Positions 8,482 to 18,006 of a DNA stretch of 64,000 nt are shown piece by piece. A model generated the notes under the pieces. It ran no database searches, was not told the origin of the DNA, and saw only the letters and a program-made list of their open reading frames with translations. The DNA is from Pedobacter helvus. GTDB taxonomy: Bacteria > Bacteroidota > Bacteroidia > Sphingobacteriales > Sphingobacteriaceae. Made by a program: the position numbers and the translations under genes. Location of the stretch: the NCBI RefSeq assembly GCF_005925325.1, contig NZ_SRMP01000004.1, positions 372,001-436,000 on the forward strand, read 5' to 3'. The number at the start of each line of letters is the position of its first letter. The first letter of the stretch is position 1.

Positions 8482-9322
8482 TTGTGTATAGATGATATTT
8501 GAGATTTCCCGTATTGAAGACTTTAAAAAAGCCATTCTGGGTTAAAAAATCATCCAAATTTAAAATATTTTGCTCATCAAAAGCAGCTAAGATTTTTTTT
8601 GGCAGACGATGGCCCTGATATCTATTCATCGTTTTTGTATCTACGTAGAAAGTTACCGCCTCGGTTGTACCAGAAAAATGAAAACCTAGTTTATCATACC
8701 CCTTACCTAACGACCAATCGCGATCTGCATAAGTCATTAAGTCGTTTACCGAAACCTGCTGTAAAAAATGTTTAAGCAGCTTGCTTAGACCACCTACAAT
8801 GGTAACGCCGGTTTTAGTCGCAAAACGCACCAATTCAGCAGATTTATAATTTTCGCCTTTGCTTTTCATAGGCCTGGAAGCGGCAAAACAAGCTACGGCA
8901 ACGAGTTCATCGTTCAGTCTTAACCCGAAATTAAATTTAGTTTTGATGTAGCCCTGCAAGTGATAGGCTTCTAAAAAGGCTTTTGCTTGGGTAGCTTGCA
9001 ATTCTTCGATTTTCGCTTTTCTACCATGCAAACTTTTGTTCAGCCCACAAAAAGAATGTATTCTGCTGAGCACTTGCTCTCTTTTGTTGATCCAAACATC
9101 TTCCCACAAGTGAACCAACAAAATGCCCTGTTGCTGATAAGCAACTTGTAACGACTGTAATTGCTGTGGTAAAAACGAAGTATTTAAAGGGATAAGATTA
9201 ACGTAAACCGAACCTTTTATCGCTACGATATAAAAAGGATGTGTTTGAATATTTTCTACCGCACGGTACCTATCCTGAATAGTTAAAAAGAAATCTTCTT
9301 GAAATAACGGATTTAAACCCAT
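8474..9322 (-). CDS. Conserved hypothetical protein, GNAT-like phage-associated domain
   Basis: A 282-aa protein of unknown function. The N-terminal part contains VHLWEDVWINKREQVLSRI, a short block that often precedes such domains in phage and homing-endonuclease-associated proteins. The C-terminal part (LVRFATKTGVTIVGGLSKLL, then YADRDWSLGKGYDKLGFHF) resembles an acyltransferase-like fold found in the same phage proteins. It overlaps miaA by 8 bp and the upstream gene by 10 bp, so it belongs to a miaA operon. I would not assign an activity. Confidence 0.6.
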   Translation of the reverse strand: MGLNPLFQEDFFLTIQDRYRAVENIQTHPFYIVAIKGSVYVNLIPLNTSFLPQQLQSLQVAYQQQGILLVHLWEDVWINKREQVLSRIHSFCGLNKSLHGRKAKIEELQATQAKAFLEAYHLQGYIKTKFNFGLRLNDELVAVACFAASRPMKSKGENYKSAELVRFATKTGVTIVGGLSKLLKHFLQQVSVNDLMTYADRDWSLGKGYDKLGFHFSGTTEAVTFYVDTKTMNRYQGHRLPKKILAAFDEQNILNLDDFLTQNGFFKVFNTGNLKYHLYTNV

Positions 9323-9690
9323 TCGTTCTGTTTATATGTTTTGTAACCTATGTCTAACGCCTGCGTGATATGTTCCATCAACGTTTCATCTAGTTTCTTG
9401 AAATGAAAACACGATTTGCCTTTCAACAGTTTTATCAGATCGGGATGCAATAATTCTTTTACCTCTGGATTAGTGTAGATCAGCATGAAATGAAGCGTTA
9501 CGCTGCTGGTCATGATTTTTAATCCAGCAAAATAAATTTCATTTCTCTCCTTACCCATTAGCACTACATTCTTATCGCTCCATAAGTCGTACTCTGTATC
9601 AGAGTTTATTCTTGAATTGAAACCTAAAGTTTCGTAAGGCTGCATTGATGCCCTGATGGTTTGGAAAATTTCGATCAAATCTGTTTTCAT
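9313..9690 (-). CDS. DUF1801/YdhG-like small protein
   Basis: A 125-aa soluble protein. The pattern of a central IYFAGLKIMTSSVTLHFMLIY strand pair, then LLKGKSCFHFKKLDETL and a C-terminal helix ending YKQNEWV, matches small DUF1801-type proteins of the YdhG group. Their function is poorly defined. Its stop codon overlaps the next gene by 10 bp, marking it as first gene of the chain leading to miaA and the R-M pair. Confidence 0.6.
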   Translation of the reverse strand: MKTDLIEIFQTIRASMQPYETLGFNSRINSDTEYDLWSDKNVVLMGKERNEIYFAGLKIMTSSVTLHFMLIYTNPEVKELLHPDLIKLLKGKSCFHFKKLDETLMEHITQALDIGYKTYKQNEWV

Positions 9691-9776
9691 CTTTTAACTA
9701 TTTAGATGGTTACACTACAAAGTAAGCGCTTTTGTTAGACTAAACATCGTTAATTTAAAAATGTTCTGTAAAAAGA

Positions 9777-9807
9777 AAAGCGTCCGTATTTTAAACACGG
9801 ACGCTTT
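9777..9807 (-). terminator. Rho-independent terminator of the glycine-zipper lipoprotein gene
   Basis: A 10-bp stem (AAGCGTCCGT / ACGGACGCTT, 9-nt loop) followed by a T-rich tract on the minus strand, 18 bp past the stop at 9826. Confidence 0.82.
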
Positions 9808-9825
9808 CTTTATATATCATAGAGT

Positions 9826-10308
9826 TTATTGCTTAGGTTGTACACGGCCACTTTTTCTATCCTCGGCCCTACCAATTACATAACCAGCACCTGCACCAGC
9901 TAAACCGCCAATGATTGCACCTCTTCCTGATTTTTTATCGATTAAAGCACCACCAATTGCACCAACGCCCGCACCAATGGCTGTACCTTTTGCTGCGTCA
10001 CTCCAACCCTTTTTCTTAGCCTGGGTACTGGTTACACCTCCAGAGGAGGTAGTTGAAGTTACTGTGCTACCGCCAGAGCTATAAGATCTAGCTGCACTAC
10101 GCCTAGCTGCCGCCAACTCCGCTTGGTGCTGCTCTTCCACTCTACGTTTTTCAGCTTCTACTTCGGCACGTTTAAAACTATCCAGTTTGATACTATCTCT
10201 ATATGCCGTTAATGCTTGTTGTTTTTCTAGTGCTACTTGCTTGTCGCTTTTACCGCAAGATGCCAAAACTGTTGCACCAATTGCAGCTATCATTAATATC
10301 TTTTTCAT
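9826..10308 (-). CDS. Glycine-zipper lipoprotein (YMGG-like)
   Basis: A 160-aa lipoprotein with a signal ending in LASC (Cys18). A charged coiled-coil-prone stretch (residues about 25-70) leads to a Ser/Thr linker and then a glycine-zipper segment, with repeated GxxxG spacing in GTAIGAGVGAIGGALIDKK and GAIIGGLAGAGAGYVIGRAE. Such segments pack against or insert into membranes. It stands alone with its own terminator; function is unknown. Confidence 0.78.
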   Translation of the reverse strand: MKKILMIAAIGATVLASCGKSDKQVALEKQQALTAYRDSIKLDSFKRAEVEAEKRRVEEQHQAELAAARRSAARSYSSGGSTVTSTTSSGGVTSTQAKKKGWSDAAKGTAIGAGVGAIGGALIDKKSGRGAIIGGLAGAGAGYVIGRAEDRKSGRVQPKQ

Positions 10309-10653
10309 GTCCTTTTAGTTTTAATTATAGAAGCAAACACATCTTAACCGAAATGGTTTGCAAAGGCTTACTCCATTATTTCATATTCACAGTACACCAC
10401 TCTAAAAAACTATGCCAAAACAAAATCAACTACCCATTACATACTACTTTTTAGAGTATATTTTATTCCACAAACCCATCTAAAAAAGTAGCTTTTAACA
10501 TTAAAAAAATGCTATTTATATTTTTTATACAATGTTGATAATTTAAAAAATGCCAAATTAAAAATGACCAGTTTTTTCTGTAAAAATTAAATTCTTATTG
10601 TCGGGTATTGGCTACAAAAACATATCTTGTCCACTTAATTTTTATATCGACAG
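10309..10653. other. Gene-free divergent promoter interval
   Basis: An AT-rich interval between divergently transcribed genes (lipoprotein at 9826-10308, hydrolase at 10654). It must hold both promoters. I see no repeat, RNA or supported small gene in it. Confidence 0.5.
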
Positions 10654-12042
10654 ATGAAATTAACCATATGGGGTGCTGCTCAACAAGTTACTGGAAGTAT
10701 GCACCTTTTACAGCTAAACAATTACAATATATTAATAGATTGCGGGCTAGATTATGAGAAAGGCAACCATCAAGAGCAAAACTTATTTTTTCCATTCGAC
10801 CCAGCAAATATAGATCTCGTTATACTTACTCATGCCCATATAGATCATTCTGGCAATTTACCTACATTAATTAGAATGGGCTATGATGGTCAAATTTTGT
10901 GCACCGGACCAACAGCCGATTTAACAGAAATCCTTCTTTTTGATTCGGTAAATATTTTCCTAAGTAAGCAGAAAAAGAAACCTAGAAAAAGAAATAAACA
11001 TCATAGTGGGCCTCAGCCTCTATATCTACAGAAACATGTAATGGAAACCGTAGACAGGTTTGTGACCATCGGTTTCCATAAGCCTTTTAAAATAAATGGG
11101 GATATTGAACTTAGGTTTGTACCTGTTGGACACCTGCTTGGGGCTGCTGCAGTAATACTCACCATCAATGATCAGGGCACTACTAAAAAAATAGCCTTTA
11201 CTGGAGATATTGGTAGAAAAAACTATCCAGTTTTGGTTAATCCAGATACCCTACCACCTGTAGATTATTTAGTTTGCGAATCTACCTATGGTGGTCGCTT
11301 ACACTCTAAAGATGTATCACTCGAAGAAACTTTGATTAAAACAATTGAAGAAACCTGCATCAAAAATCCCGGCAGATTAATTATCCCCGCTTTTAGTATT
11401 GGTAGAACCCAGTCGTTGATTTTTAAGCTGAACCAAATTTTTAGTAAAGGCTTATTGCCACCAGTTGAGGTTTTTGTAGATAGTCCCTTGGCTAACCACG
11501 CAACAGATATTTATAGAAAGCACCATCAATATGTAAACGAAGAAGCACAAAGTTTTTATCAAGCCAAAGGCGATGAATATGAGTTTGAAAATCTTACTTA
11601 TTTAAAAACGCAGAAAGAGAGTTTAGCGGTAAGTAATTATTTAGATCCTTGTATTATTATCTCTTCGGCTGGAATGTTGGAAGGCGGTAGAATTCAAGAT
11701 CATTTGTATTACAACATCCAGAACTATTACTGCACCATTCTTTTCATTGGTTATTGCGCCAAAGGCACTTTGGGAGATAGACTTTTACGTGGCGACCCTA
11801 TTGTTCGGTTACGAAACAGAGATTTAATGGTTTACGCTAAAATTGCTAAAACAGATCTGTTAAGCGGTCATGGTGACCATGATGATTTAATGGCTATTGT
11901 TAAGCAGCAGCGTAGTGGCGAACTGAAGAAAGTGTTTTTAGTGCACGGTGAAATCAGCAGTCTTTCTGCTTTTAAAACAGCGCTAGAAACCGAAGGGTAC
12001 AAAGTTGAAGTACCTGAAAGAGGTGTGAGTTACGAACTTTAA
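10654..12042 (+). CDS. MBL-fold beta-CASP metallo-hydrolase (RNase-like)
   Basis: A 462-aa metallo-beta-lactamase-fold protein of the CPSF73/YSH1-like group, expected to cleave RNA with two zinc ions. The metal motif HAHIDHSGNLP is present, with later ligands in the FTGDIGRKNYP segment and the C-terminal LSGHGDHDDLM and VHGE motifs. The beta-CASP insert lies between, with GRLIIPAFSIGRTQSLIF and IIISSAGMLEGGRIQDHL. Bacterial members are thought to process RNA; the substrate here is not known. Confidence 0.88.
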   Translation: MKLTIWGAAQQVTGSMHLLQLNNYNILIDCGLDYEKGNHQEQNLFFPFDPANIDLVILTHAHIDHSGNLPTLIRMGYDGQILCTGPTADLTEILLFDSVNIFLSKQKKKPRKRNKHHSGPQPLYLQKHVMETVDRFVTIGFHKPFKINGDIELRFVPVGHLLGAAAVILTINDQGTTKKIAFTGDIGRKNYPVLVNPDTLPPVDYLVCESTYGGRLHSKDVSLEETLIKTIEETCIKNPGRLIIPAFSIGRTQSLIFKLNQIFSKGLLPPVEVFVDSPLANHATDIYRKHHQYVNEEAQSFYQAKGDEYEFENLTYLKTQKESLAVSNYLDPCIIISSAGMLEGGRIQDHLYYNIQNYYCTILFIGYCAKGTLGDRLLRGDPIVRLRNRDLMVYAKIAKTDLLSGHGDHDDLMAIVKQQRSGELKKVFLVHGEISSLSAFKTALETEGYKVEVPERGVSYEL

Positions 12043-12163
12043 GCTCTCCAGAACCCTGTCTCCTTCGGGCAGCAAATAAATGCTGCTTACGATAAACTAA
12101 CTACTAAATCATCCACGTTTTCTCTTACCTTGGGAAGAGATGCCAACATACAGAAAGGAACTG

Positions 12164-13165
12164 TTAAAAATAGCAGAAATTGATACGGCGCTCTCTATCG
12201 TTCATAAAATTCCAACTGATGGATATTTCGTGTGTAGAACCGCTATAACCAGCTAAATTACCCACGCTATGATCGTAAGAATAGCCTAATCTCAATTTAT
12301 CACTGATAAAAAATTCGGCCATGCCAATTAAGGCATTCGTATTTCTAACCTTCCCAACTACAGCTGGCTTATCGTATAATTTAATACCCGTTCTGTAGCC
12401 GGCTCCAATCCAAATTTTCTGTTTAAAAAGGAAAAAGGCATTTAAATCTAATACCGTTGGGCCAGCAGCATCATCTTTTATCAAGAAAAATGGTTTAAAA
12501 TCAATTTCATATTCTACTATCGGAATGAGTGTTCCGCCAGTTAGGTAAAAATGTGGTTCTGGTGTAGGAAAGTTGAAATCTAAATTTCTCTTGTCTAATA
12601 TATATTTACCAATTAGGTTATTTACCGATGCACCTACGTAAATCTTAGGCGTAGAAAAAAATACACCTGCCCGCACGTCTGGCACAAGTTCTTTTACCGT
12701 TCCCGTTGGAATAAAATTATCACCCAAATCTCCTGGCGCTAACATATCGCCTAAAATCCCCATCTGCTGGAAACCCGCCCCTAAACCAAAAGCTAGTTTC
12801 GAAGTCCCGTCTTCATTTACCGGAAACCTATAAGCATAATTGGCAAAGGCTGACAGATTTTTTTGTGCACCGATCTGATCTGCACTTAAAGTGAGCGACA
12901 AGCCCACCCTTTCATTGGGCATCAATGCATCAACAGCCAAAGAAAAGCTTTTCGGGCCACCTTCTATTCCCGTCCATTGATTTCTGTAGGTTGCATTAAG
13001 GTTTAATCTTTCCCGGTAACCCGCATACGCAGGATTGATATAAACCGCATTAAAAATGTATTGACTGTACTGCGCATCTTGCTGTGCAAAGCCACCAAAA
13101 CTTACCAACGTTAAGATTGCCGATAGCGTTGATAAATAGATCTTATTCCTCCAACTTCTTTTCAT
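12164..13165 (-). CDS. PorP/SprF family outer-membrane protein (type IX secretion linked)
   Basis: A 333-aa outer-membrane protein. After the signal peptide comes the family opening QDAQYSQYIFNAVYINPAYAG, and the barrel continues with repeated aromatic strands to a SISWNF end region. PorP/SprF proteins help a specific type IX substrate reach or attach to the surface and are usually encoded next to it. Here it follows the CTD protein at 13167 by 1 bp and is the last gene of a four-gene operon. Confidence 0.9.
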   Translation of the reverse strand: MKRSWRNKIYLSTLSAILTLVSFGGFAQQDAQYSQYIFNAVYINPAYAGYRERLNLNATYRNQWTGIEGGPKSFSLAVDALMPNERVGLSLTLSADQIGAQKNLSAFANYAYRFPVNEDGTSKLAFGLGAGFQQMGILGDMLAPGDLGDNFIPTGTVKELVPDVRAGVFFSTPKIYVGASVNNLIGKYILDKRNLDFNFPTPEPHFYLTGGTLIPIVEYEIDFKPFFLIKDDAAGPTVLDLNAFFLFKQKIWIGAGYRTGIKLYDKPAVVGKVRNTNALIGMAEFFISDKLRLGYSYDHSVGNLAGYSGSTHEISISWNFMNDRERRINFCYF

Positions 13166-13166
13166 C

Positions 13167-14093
13167 CTATTTATCTCTTAATAAAGTGATATAACCTGTT
13201 TTGCTACTAGAAACTCCGTCTCTAGAAACTAATTTGAGCACGTAGAAATAGGTGCCTTCACTTAAGCCATTACCATCCCAATTATTTTGGTAACCACCCT
13301 GGCTCCTAAACACCTCGTTACCCCACCTATTGAAAATAGCTATGGTGTTCTCTTTATAAAGTTCGATACCATCCACTTTCAAAACATCATTTTTACCATC
13401 GCCGTTAGGCGTAATTACATTGGGCACTTTGATGTTGCCAATGATCCTTTTTGTATCGGTAGAAGTATTGTTTTCTGGTACGAGATCTGGCAAATCGCCA
13501 TTACTTTGTATGCTAGCAGTATTAACTACGTATCCTTCCACTTTTCCCTGTACTTTAACTGTTAACATCTCTTCTTGTCCTACAGCTAGCGAAGGAATAT
13601 TCCATGTAATTACACCTTCTTCATAAACTGCTGCACTTCTGTCTACTCCCATAAATCTCAAGGTAGTAGGCAGCCTATCCGTTACCACGATATCTCTATT
13701 ATCAGAATTACCATTATTTCTGGCTGTGATATAATATTCGAAGGTTTCGTTAGGCCCTACGTGTTTTGCTTCTGATTTTTTAACCACCTGTAAATCAGAA
13801 TTGATAAAACGTACCGAAAAGACATCAGATAGATCTGAAGCGCAGTTGCCTTGGTTTATAGCCAAGACCTGATATTCACCAGTTACCGTCACAATTAATA
13901 CAGGTCTTGTTTCTCCAGGCATAGCACGGCCAGCCCTATACCATTGATAAGTAAAGTTGCCATCTGGATTGTTTACGCGAAGCGTTACCGGCGCACCAGA
14001 TTTTACTACTATCTCATTAGGGTTTTGCTGTGCATTTGCAATTAAAACCTGCAAAAGCAGCACTACTACATATATCAGTCTGCGTAGAACCAT
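13167..14093 (-). CDS. Secreted protein with DUF11 and type IX C-terminal sorting domain (CHU_C)
   Basis: A 308-aa protein with a signal peptide ending near ANAQ, an Ig/PKD-like segment (PDGNFTYQWYRAGRAMPGE), a DUF11 domain (SDLQVVKKSEAKHVGPNETF onward), and a gliding-motility-type C-terminal domain from about residue 222 (VITPNGDGKNDVLKVDGIEL, then FNRWGNEVF and GTYFYVLKL). The CTD targets the protein to the type IX system. It is the only member of this operon that carries one. Confidence 0.88.
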   Translation of the reverse strand: MVLRRLIYVVVLLLQVLIANAQQNPNEIVVKSGAPVTLRVNNPDGNFTYQWYRAGRAMPGETRPVLIVTVTGEYQVLAINQGNCASDLSDVFSVRFINSDLQVVKKSEAKHVGPNETFEYYITARNNGNSDNRDIVVTDRLPTTLRFMGVDRSAAVYEEGVITWNIPSLAVGQEEMLTVKVQGKVEGYVVNTASIQSNGDLPDLVPENNTSTDTKRIIGNIKVPNVITPNGDGKNDVLKVDGIELYKENTIAIFNRWGNEVFRSQGGYQNNWDGNGLSEGTYFYVLKLVSRDGVSSSKTGYITLLRDK

Positions 14094-14122
14094 TCTTTAG
14101 GTTGGAACCTAAATCAAATTAG

Positions 14123-14875
14123 TTAGGGCGCTAATACAATAGTTGGTTTTGTTGGCTTCGGAGTAACAATAACCGTTTGTGTTGCCGCCGCATTCACCTC
14201 ACATCCATTAGTATCTGCGGCTACTAAGGTCCCTGTATTACCACTCGACAAGACATACTTAACAGTAGCATTAAATATATAGGTTCCAGCAACTGTAGTG
14301 TTCATTGTATATAGACTAGTTGCCGAATTACTGTTGTCAGCTGATCCCGGAGTTGCTGGATTTCCTCCTTGAGTTACTGTCCAAGTATAGGCATACTCTA
14401 TACCAGCGGGCACACCTGCTGCAGTTGTAGTAGCTGTAATCACAGAGCCTGAAGTTGATCCGCTATTAGCACCACAATAAGTAGAATTATTCACAGTAAG
14501 TGCCAAAGTTTTTGCTGGTAGCTTGAAGATTTCATAAGGATCTGATAAATCTCCTAGACACCCGGCTGCGCTCTCAATTCTAGATGTATAATTATGTAGC
14601 CCTGGTGCGAGACTTGCAGGTATGATTAAATCTGCTGTCCCTGAAGTTGTATAAGTAAATGGACTACCTGCTACTTCTACACCTTCAAGATACCAATGAA
14701 CTTTATCATTATTGTTCAATGCCGATTCATTTTGCACACGTAATTTTACGGAAGCCTCTCCACAGATATAAACATCATGATAAGGCGATGGCGTTGTTTG
14801 TGCATAACTCGAGAAAGTTAGTCCTAAAAGGAGAAAAAGGGTAACTAATGCGGTGCGGGTAATTGTTCTTTTCAT
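14123..14875 (-). CDS. Secreted Ig/PKD-like protein without sorting domain
   Basis: A 250-aa exported protein with a signal ending near SYAQ. It has one or two Ig/PKD-like modules, with Cys in VYICGEASVKL and NSTYCGANSG and a YTWTVTQGG strand. It ends abruptly at TPKPTKPTIVLAP, which is the kind of linker that normally leads into another repeat. No type IX CTD is present. It lies between the 901-aa and 308-aa secreted proteins with 29-38 bp gaps, so the three are co-expressed. Confidence 0.75.
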   Translation of the reverse strand: MKRTITRTALVTLFLLLGLTFSSYAQTTPSPYHDVYICGEASVKLRVQNESALNNNDKVHWYLEGVEVAGSPFTYTTSGTADLIIPASLAPGLHNYTSRIESAAGCLGDLSDPYEIFKLPAKTLALTVNNSTYCGANSGSTSGSVITATTTAAGVPAGIEYAYTWTVTQGGNPATPGSADNSNSATSLYTMNTTVAGTYIFNATVKYVLSSGNTGTLVAADTNGCEVNAAATQTVIVTPKPTKPTIVLAP

Positions 14876-14913
14876 TTTGGTGATTTTTTAATTGTTAAGA
14901 TTTTATAATTTCT

Positions 14914-17619
14914 TTATTGAATAAGTTCTATGTGTGCTTGGGCGGGCAGCGGGTGTACAGTGACAGTTACCGCTACATTTTTCACCACGCTACAACCCGT
15001 AGCCAAATCTTTAACCAGTGTAAGCTTGTAAGTAAAATTCCCACTAGAGCTTAGGGGTATAGGAATAGTTGCGGTATTTGAACCAGTGGGCGTAGTTATA
15101 GTTTGTATCGGTCCGTCGTTAATTCGGTAGCTGAACTCATAAGAACGATCAGCAATGGAGCCTTGAAAGCTAATGACAGGATTTCCAGTAGCATCTACAC
15201 ATAAATTTGCTGGACCATCGGCAGTAGCATTTGGTGGCGCGATAACACGAATGATGGCATTGGTTTGCGTTCTGTTGGTACCTGTTGTTTTGATATAGAA
15301 CTGATGGATACCGGAGTTTGTTATCGATCCACTTACTGTTCGAGTGCCACTAGCATTTTGAACACTTAATGCGTCCGGAAGAGCAGAGTTTTCTATTTGT
15401 GTACCATCTGGCGATAAAGTATAACTTATAGGAACTATTGGATTTGCCATACAAACCTCTTGACCGTTGACGGTATTATACTTAATGTTGTTGCATATTC
15501 CAATGGTAGCTGTGGTTCCGTTCAAACATTCTTCGTCCGGATCTACAGGCCCTGCGTCGTTTTTGCCTGTCGCATCAGGGTCGGTTAAATCTGGCGGCCT
15601 CATAATACTTGCTTTTAGGCTACTGAACACTTGATTAAAGCCTCCCGTAAAGGTGGCTTCAATTACAAAGTCAATTGCGCCTTTGTTTGGCAAATTAAGC
15701 GTAGCAGTATAATTTTGGCCAACAGTAGTAGCTCCATTTATAGTAACTGCACCACTAATGTTTGCTGGAGTTATATTCTGAATGATTAAACCAGCCGGTA
15801 TGTTAATCGCCAACTTAGATCCATCTGCTGCCGAAGGCCCGTCATTGTAAACTCTTACTGTATAAGTAATCTTGTTGTTCGAAAAGTATTGGTTTAAATC
15901 TGGAGTAATTGTTTCTATTCTTAAATCAGCCAATAGGATTTCGATGTTGACCAATTGGGTAGTTCTTTCGCTTTCGATGTACGCCCAAGTATCCATAGAT
16001 CTATCGTTACCAAACTGAGTGCTTTCGTTCCTGGTATTATACGAACCAAACTTATGCCCGTTAGTATTGCTGTGTTGTCCAGTTGTGATATTGATTACTG
16101 GATTAGAACTATCAGTACCAGTTCCGGCGTTCGTTATATCTATGTCGTTCCAATACACCACATCACTATATTCCGATGGGTTTGTATTTGCTGGATTTAC
16201 GGTATAAGTTGTATTATTCTCGGTAAGCTCTATAATTATTCCCCTAGGATTTATTTCCATATCTATATATGGGAAATGTACTTCGGCGGACCTTAAAAAA
16301 GTTTGTACCAGCGGCGAAATAGGACCTGGAGGGAGAAAAACGTCATTTCCATCTTTCCCATCCCAAAAAACCTCATTATAACCTTGCACCGCGGCACCAT
16401 TAATAATACGGTCTGCACCTCCAGAAACAGGAATTACAATTTGAAAGCTTCCCGAGGTGGAAGAGTTGAAACTAATTTTAGCCCCTTTACGACTAATCTT
16501 ACCTTCTGTCCCTTCAACACCAGTAAATTTTACATTAGTGATGATGGGTAGGATGGCATTTTTTTTCAGCCACATTTGTTGGTTTGGCCCAGTTACGAAA
16601 GCATTTGCGGTTTCTGGCAGATCTGCATTGGGTCTATTGTAAAAGATTTTATGCGTCTTGTTTAGCGCATCATCTAAAGTACGTGGATCGTGAAGCCCTG
16701 TAGTGTTCACTACATTTAAGCTTTTGTAGGTTGGCACACCATTTACCGCAAAACCATTGTTATTGGAGAAAAAGGTAAATGCATAACCATTGTTACCATT
16801 TGATTGCACACGATATGCCCTTCCATCTTCTGTTAGGACATAGTTGATACCATAAAATCCTTTTGTGGAGGTTGTAAAATTGCCACTAATGGTAAGGTTT
16901 AATACATTAGCATACACCCTGCCTGTTAACCATCCTGAACTACCGCGTACCGATACGTCCCAAGCAGCCACATAATTACTTGTATTACCTGTTGGCTGTA
17001 TCCAATTACCAGTTGCTGAAACATCTGCTACATTGATGTCATTGCTATTTCCACTTCCCCTTGGCGCAAAAAACTCTATTTTCCAAATACCTTCGGTTAG
17101 AGCATCTACAGGGATTGTTATGGGCGTATAACCCGCTGGACTTCCCGGCCAACTTGGGCCTAATAATTCCGCTGCCCTGTCAATGATCCGAGCTGAAGTA
17201 GTTGTGTAATTGCTAGCGGTTCCATCTGGTCTCGTCACCCTAATACTCCCATTAGCATACCCAATAGCACTTGAAGCGACTGCAATAGTTTCCCCTGCTT
17301 TAGCATAAACAAAATGAGCGCCGGCTGTTTTGAATGGAAATCTGTCCATGTAGTTACTATTATCTACATTGGCATATAAAAATGCTCTATTACCTTGTGC
17401 AGTGGTCGCATAAAGCTCTCTACTCCCTTCCGCGAAGGTATTCTCGGCGAAAAAGCTACAGCAAATGAAGATGAGACTGGAAAATAAAAGCTGAGAACTT
17501 TTGAAAACAGATGTAGTTCTAAAAAAATTGATTAGCGCCAAAAAGACTATGCATAAGCATTTGCCTAGCAGAGCACATTTTTCAGGTAGAGAACGTTTCA
17601 GCGCATCAGTGTTTAACAT
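14914..17619 (-). CDS. Large secreted DUF11/Ig-like adhesin-type protein
   Basis: A 901-aa exported protein. Two hydrophobic segments precede the probable cleavage after ENTFAEG, so the signal region is unusually long (about 60 residues) and the true start may be internal. A DUF11 domain lies at about residues 565-655 (ADLRIETITPDLNQYFSNN onward), followed by Ig/PKD-like modules. The C-terminus stops at VHPLPAQAHIELIQ, again a linker with no sorting domain. It heads the operon running down to PorP/SprF. Confidence 0.78.
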   Translation of the reverse strand: MLNTDALKRSLPEKCALLGKCLCIVFLALINFFRTTSVFKSSQLLFSSLIFICCSFFAENTFAEGSRELYATTAQGNRAFLYANVDNSNYMDRFPFKTAGAHFVYAKAGETIAVASSAIGYANGSIRVTRPDGTASNYTTTSARIIDRAAELLGPSWPGSPAGYTPITIPVDALTEGIWKIEFFAPRGSGNSNDINVADVSATGNWIQPTGNTSNYVAAWDVSVRGSSGWLTGRVYANVLNLTISGNFTTSTKGFYGINYVLTEDGRAYRVQSNGNNGYAFTFFSNNNGFAVNGVPTYKSLNVVNTTGLHDPRTLDDALNKTHKIFYNRPNADLPETANAFVTGPNQQMWLKKNAILPIITNVKFTGVEGTEGKISRKGAKISFNSSTSGSFQIVIPVSGGADRIINGAAVQGYNEVFWDGKDGNDVFLPPGPISPLVQTFLRSAEVHFPYIDMEINPRGIIIELTENNTTYTVNPANTNPSEYSDVVYWNDIDITNAGTGTDSSNPVINITTGQHSNTNGHKFGSYNTRNESTQFGNDRSMDTWAYIESERTTQLVNIEILLADLRIETITPDLNQYFSNNKITYTVRVYNDGPSAADGSKLAINIPAGLIIQNITPANISGAVTINGATTVGQNYTATLNLPNKGAIDFVIEATFTGGFNQVFSSLKASIMRPPDLTDPDATGKNDAGPVDPDEECLNGTTATIGICNNIKYNTVNGQEVCMANPIVPISYTLSPDGTQIENSALPDALSVQNASGTRTVSGSITNSGIHQFYIKTTGTNRTQTNAIIRVIAPPNATADGPANLCVDATGNPVISFQGSIADRSYEFSYRINDGPIQTITTPTGSNTATIPIPLSSSGNFTYKLTLVKDLATGCSVVKNVAVTVTVHPLPAQAHIELIQ

Positions 17620-18006
17620 AGCTAACCAAAAAACTTGAACACGTTTTCGTTAAACGATCCCCTTTAGGGGAATAATGTCAACAAAATGTGCATCTAATTT
17701 TCAATTGTGTTTTGAGAGCTTCCCCAAAATCTAGCGCTTTTGGGAATACTGTTAGCCAAATGTAAATGATATTTCACATATAGAGAAATAATTTCTACAC
17801 TTTATCGTTAAAAGAAGTTTACCTACGTTTTAATGGGAAAATAAATACACAAAACAATAACATATAGTTAACATAGCTAAATTTATACAGCTGTAAATTC
17901 CCCAATTTTACCCAACAAAAAAGTCGTTAATTTGACTTAACGACTTAACCCACAACGCAGTGTTGTACAAAAAAGATAAGCAAATAGTTCAACCTAAGAT
18001 CATCAC
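17620..18006. other. Gene-free interval upstream of the secreted-protein operon
   Basis: Contains the leader and promoter of the 901-aa protein gene and, at its right end, the terminator of the esterase gene. I see no repeat or small gene in it. Confidence 0.5.
17915..17946 (-). terminator. Rho-independent terminator of the esterase gene
   Basis: A perfect 10-bp stem (AAGTCGTTAA / TTAACGACTT, 6-nt loop) followed on the minus strand by six T residues, about 60 bp past the stop at 18007. Confidence 0.85.
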
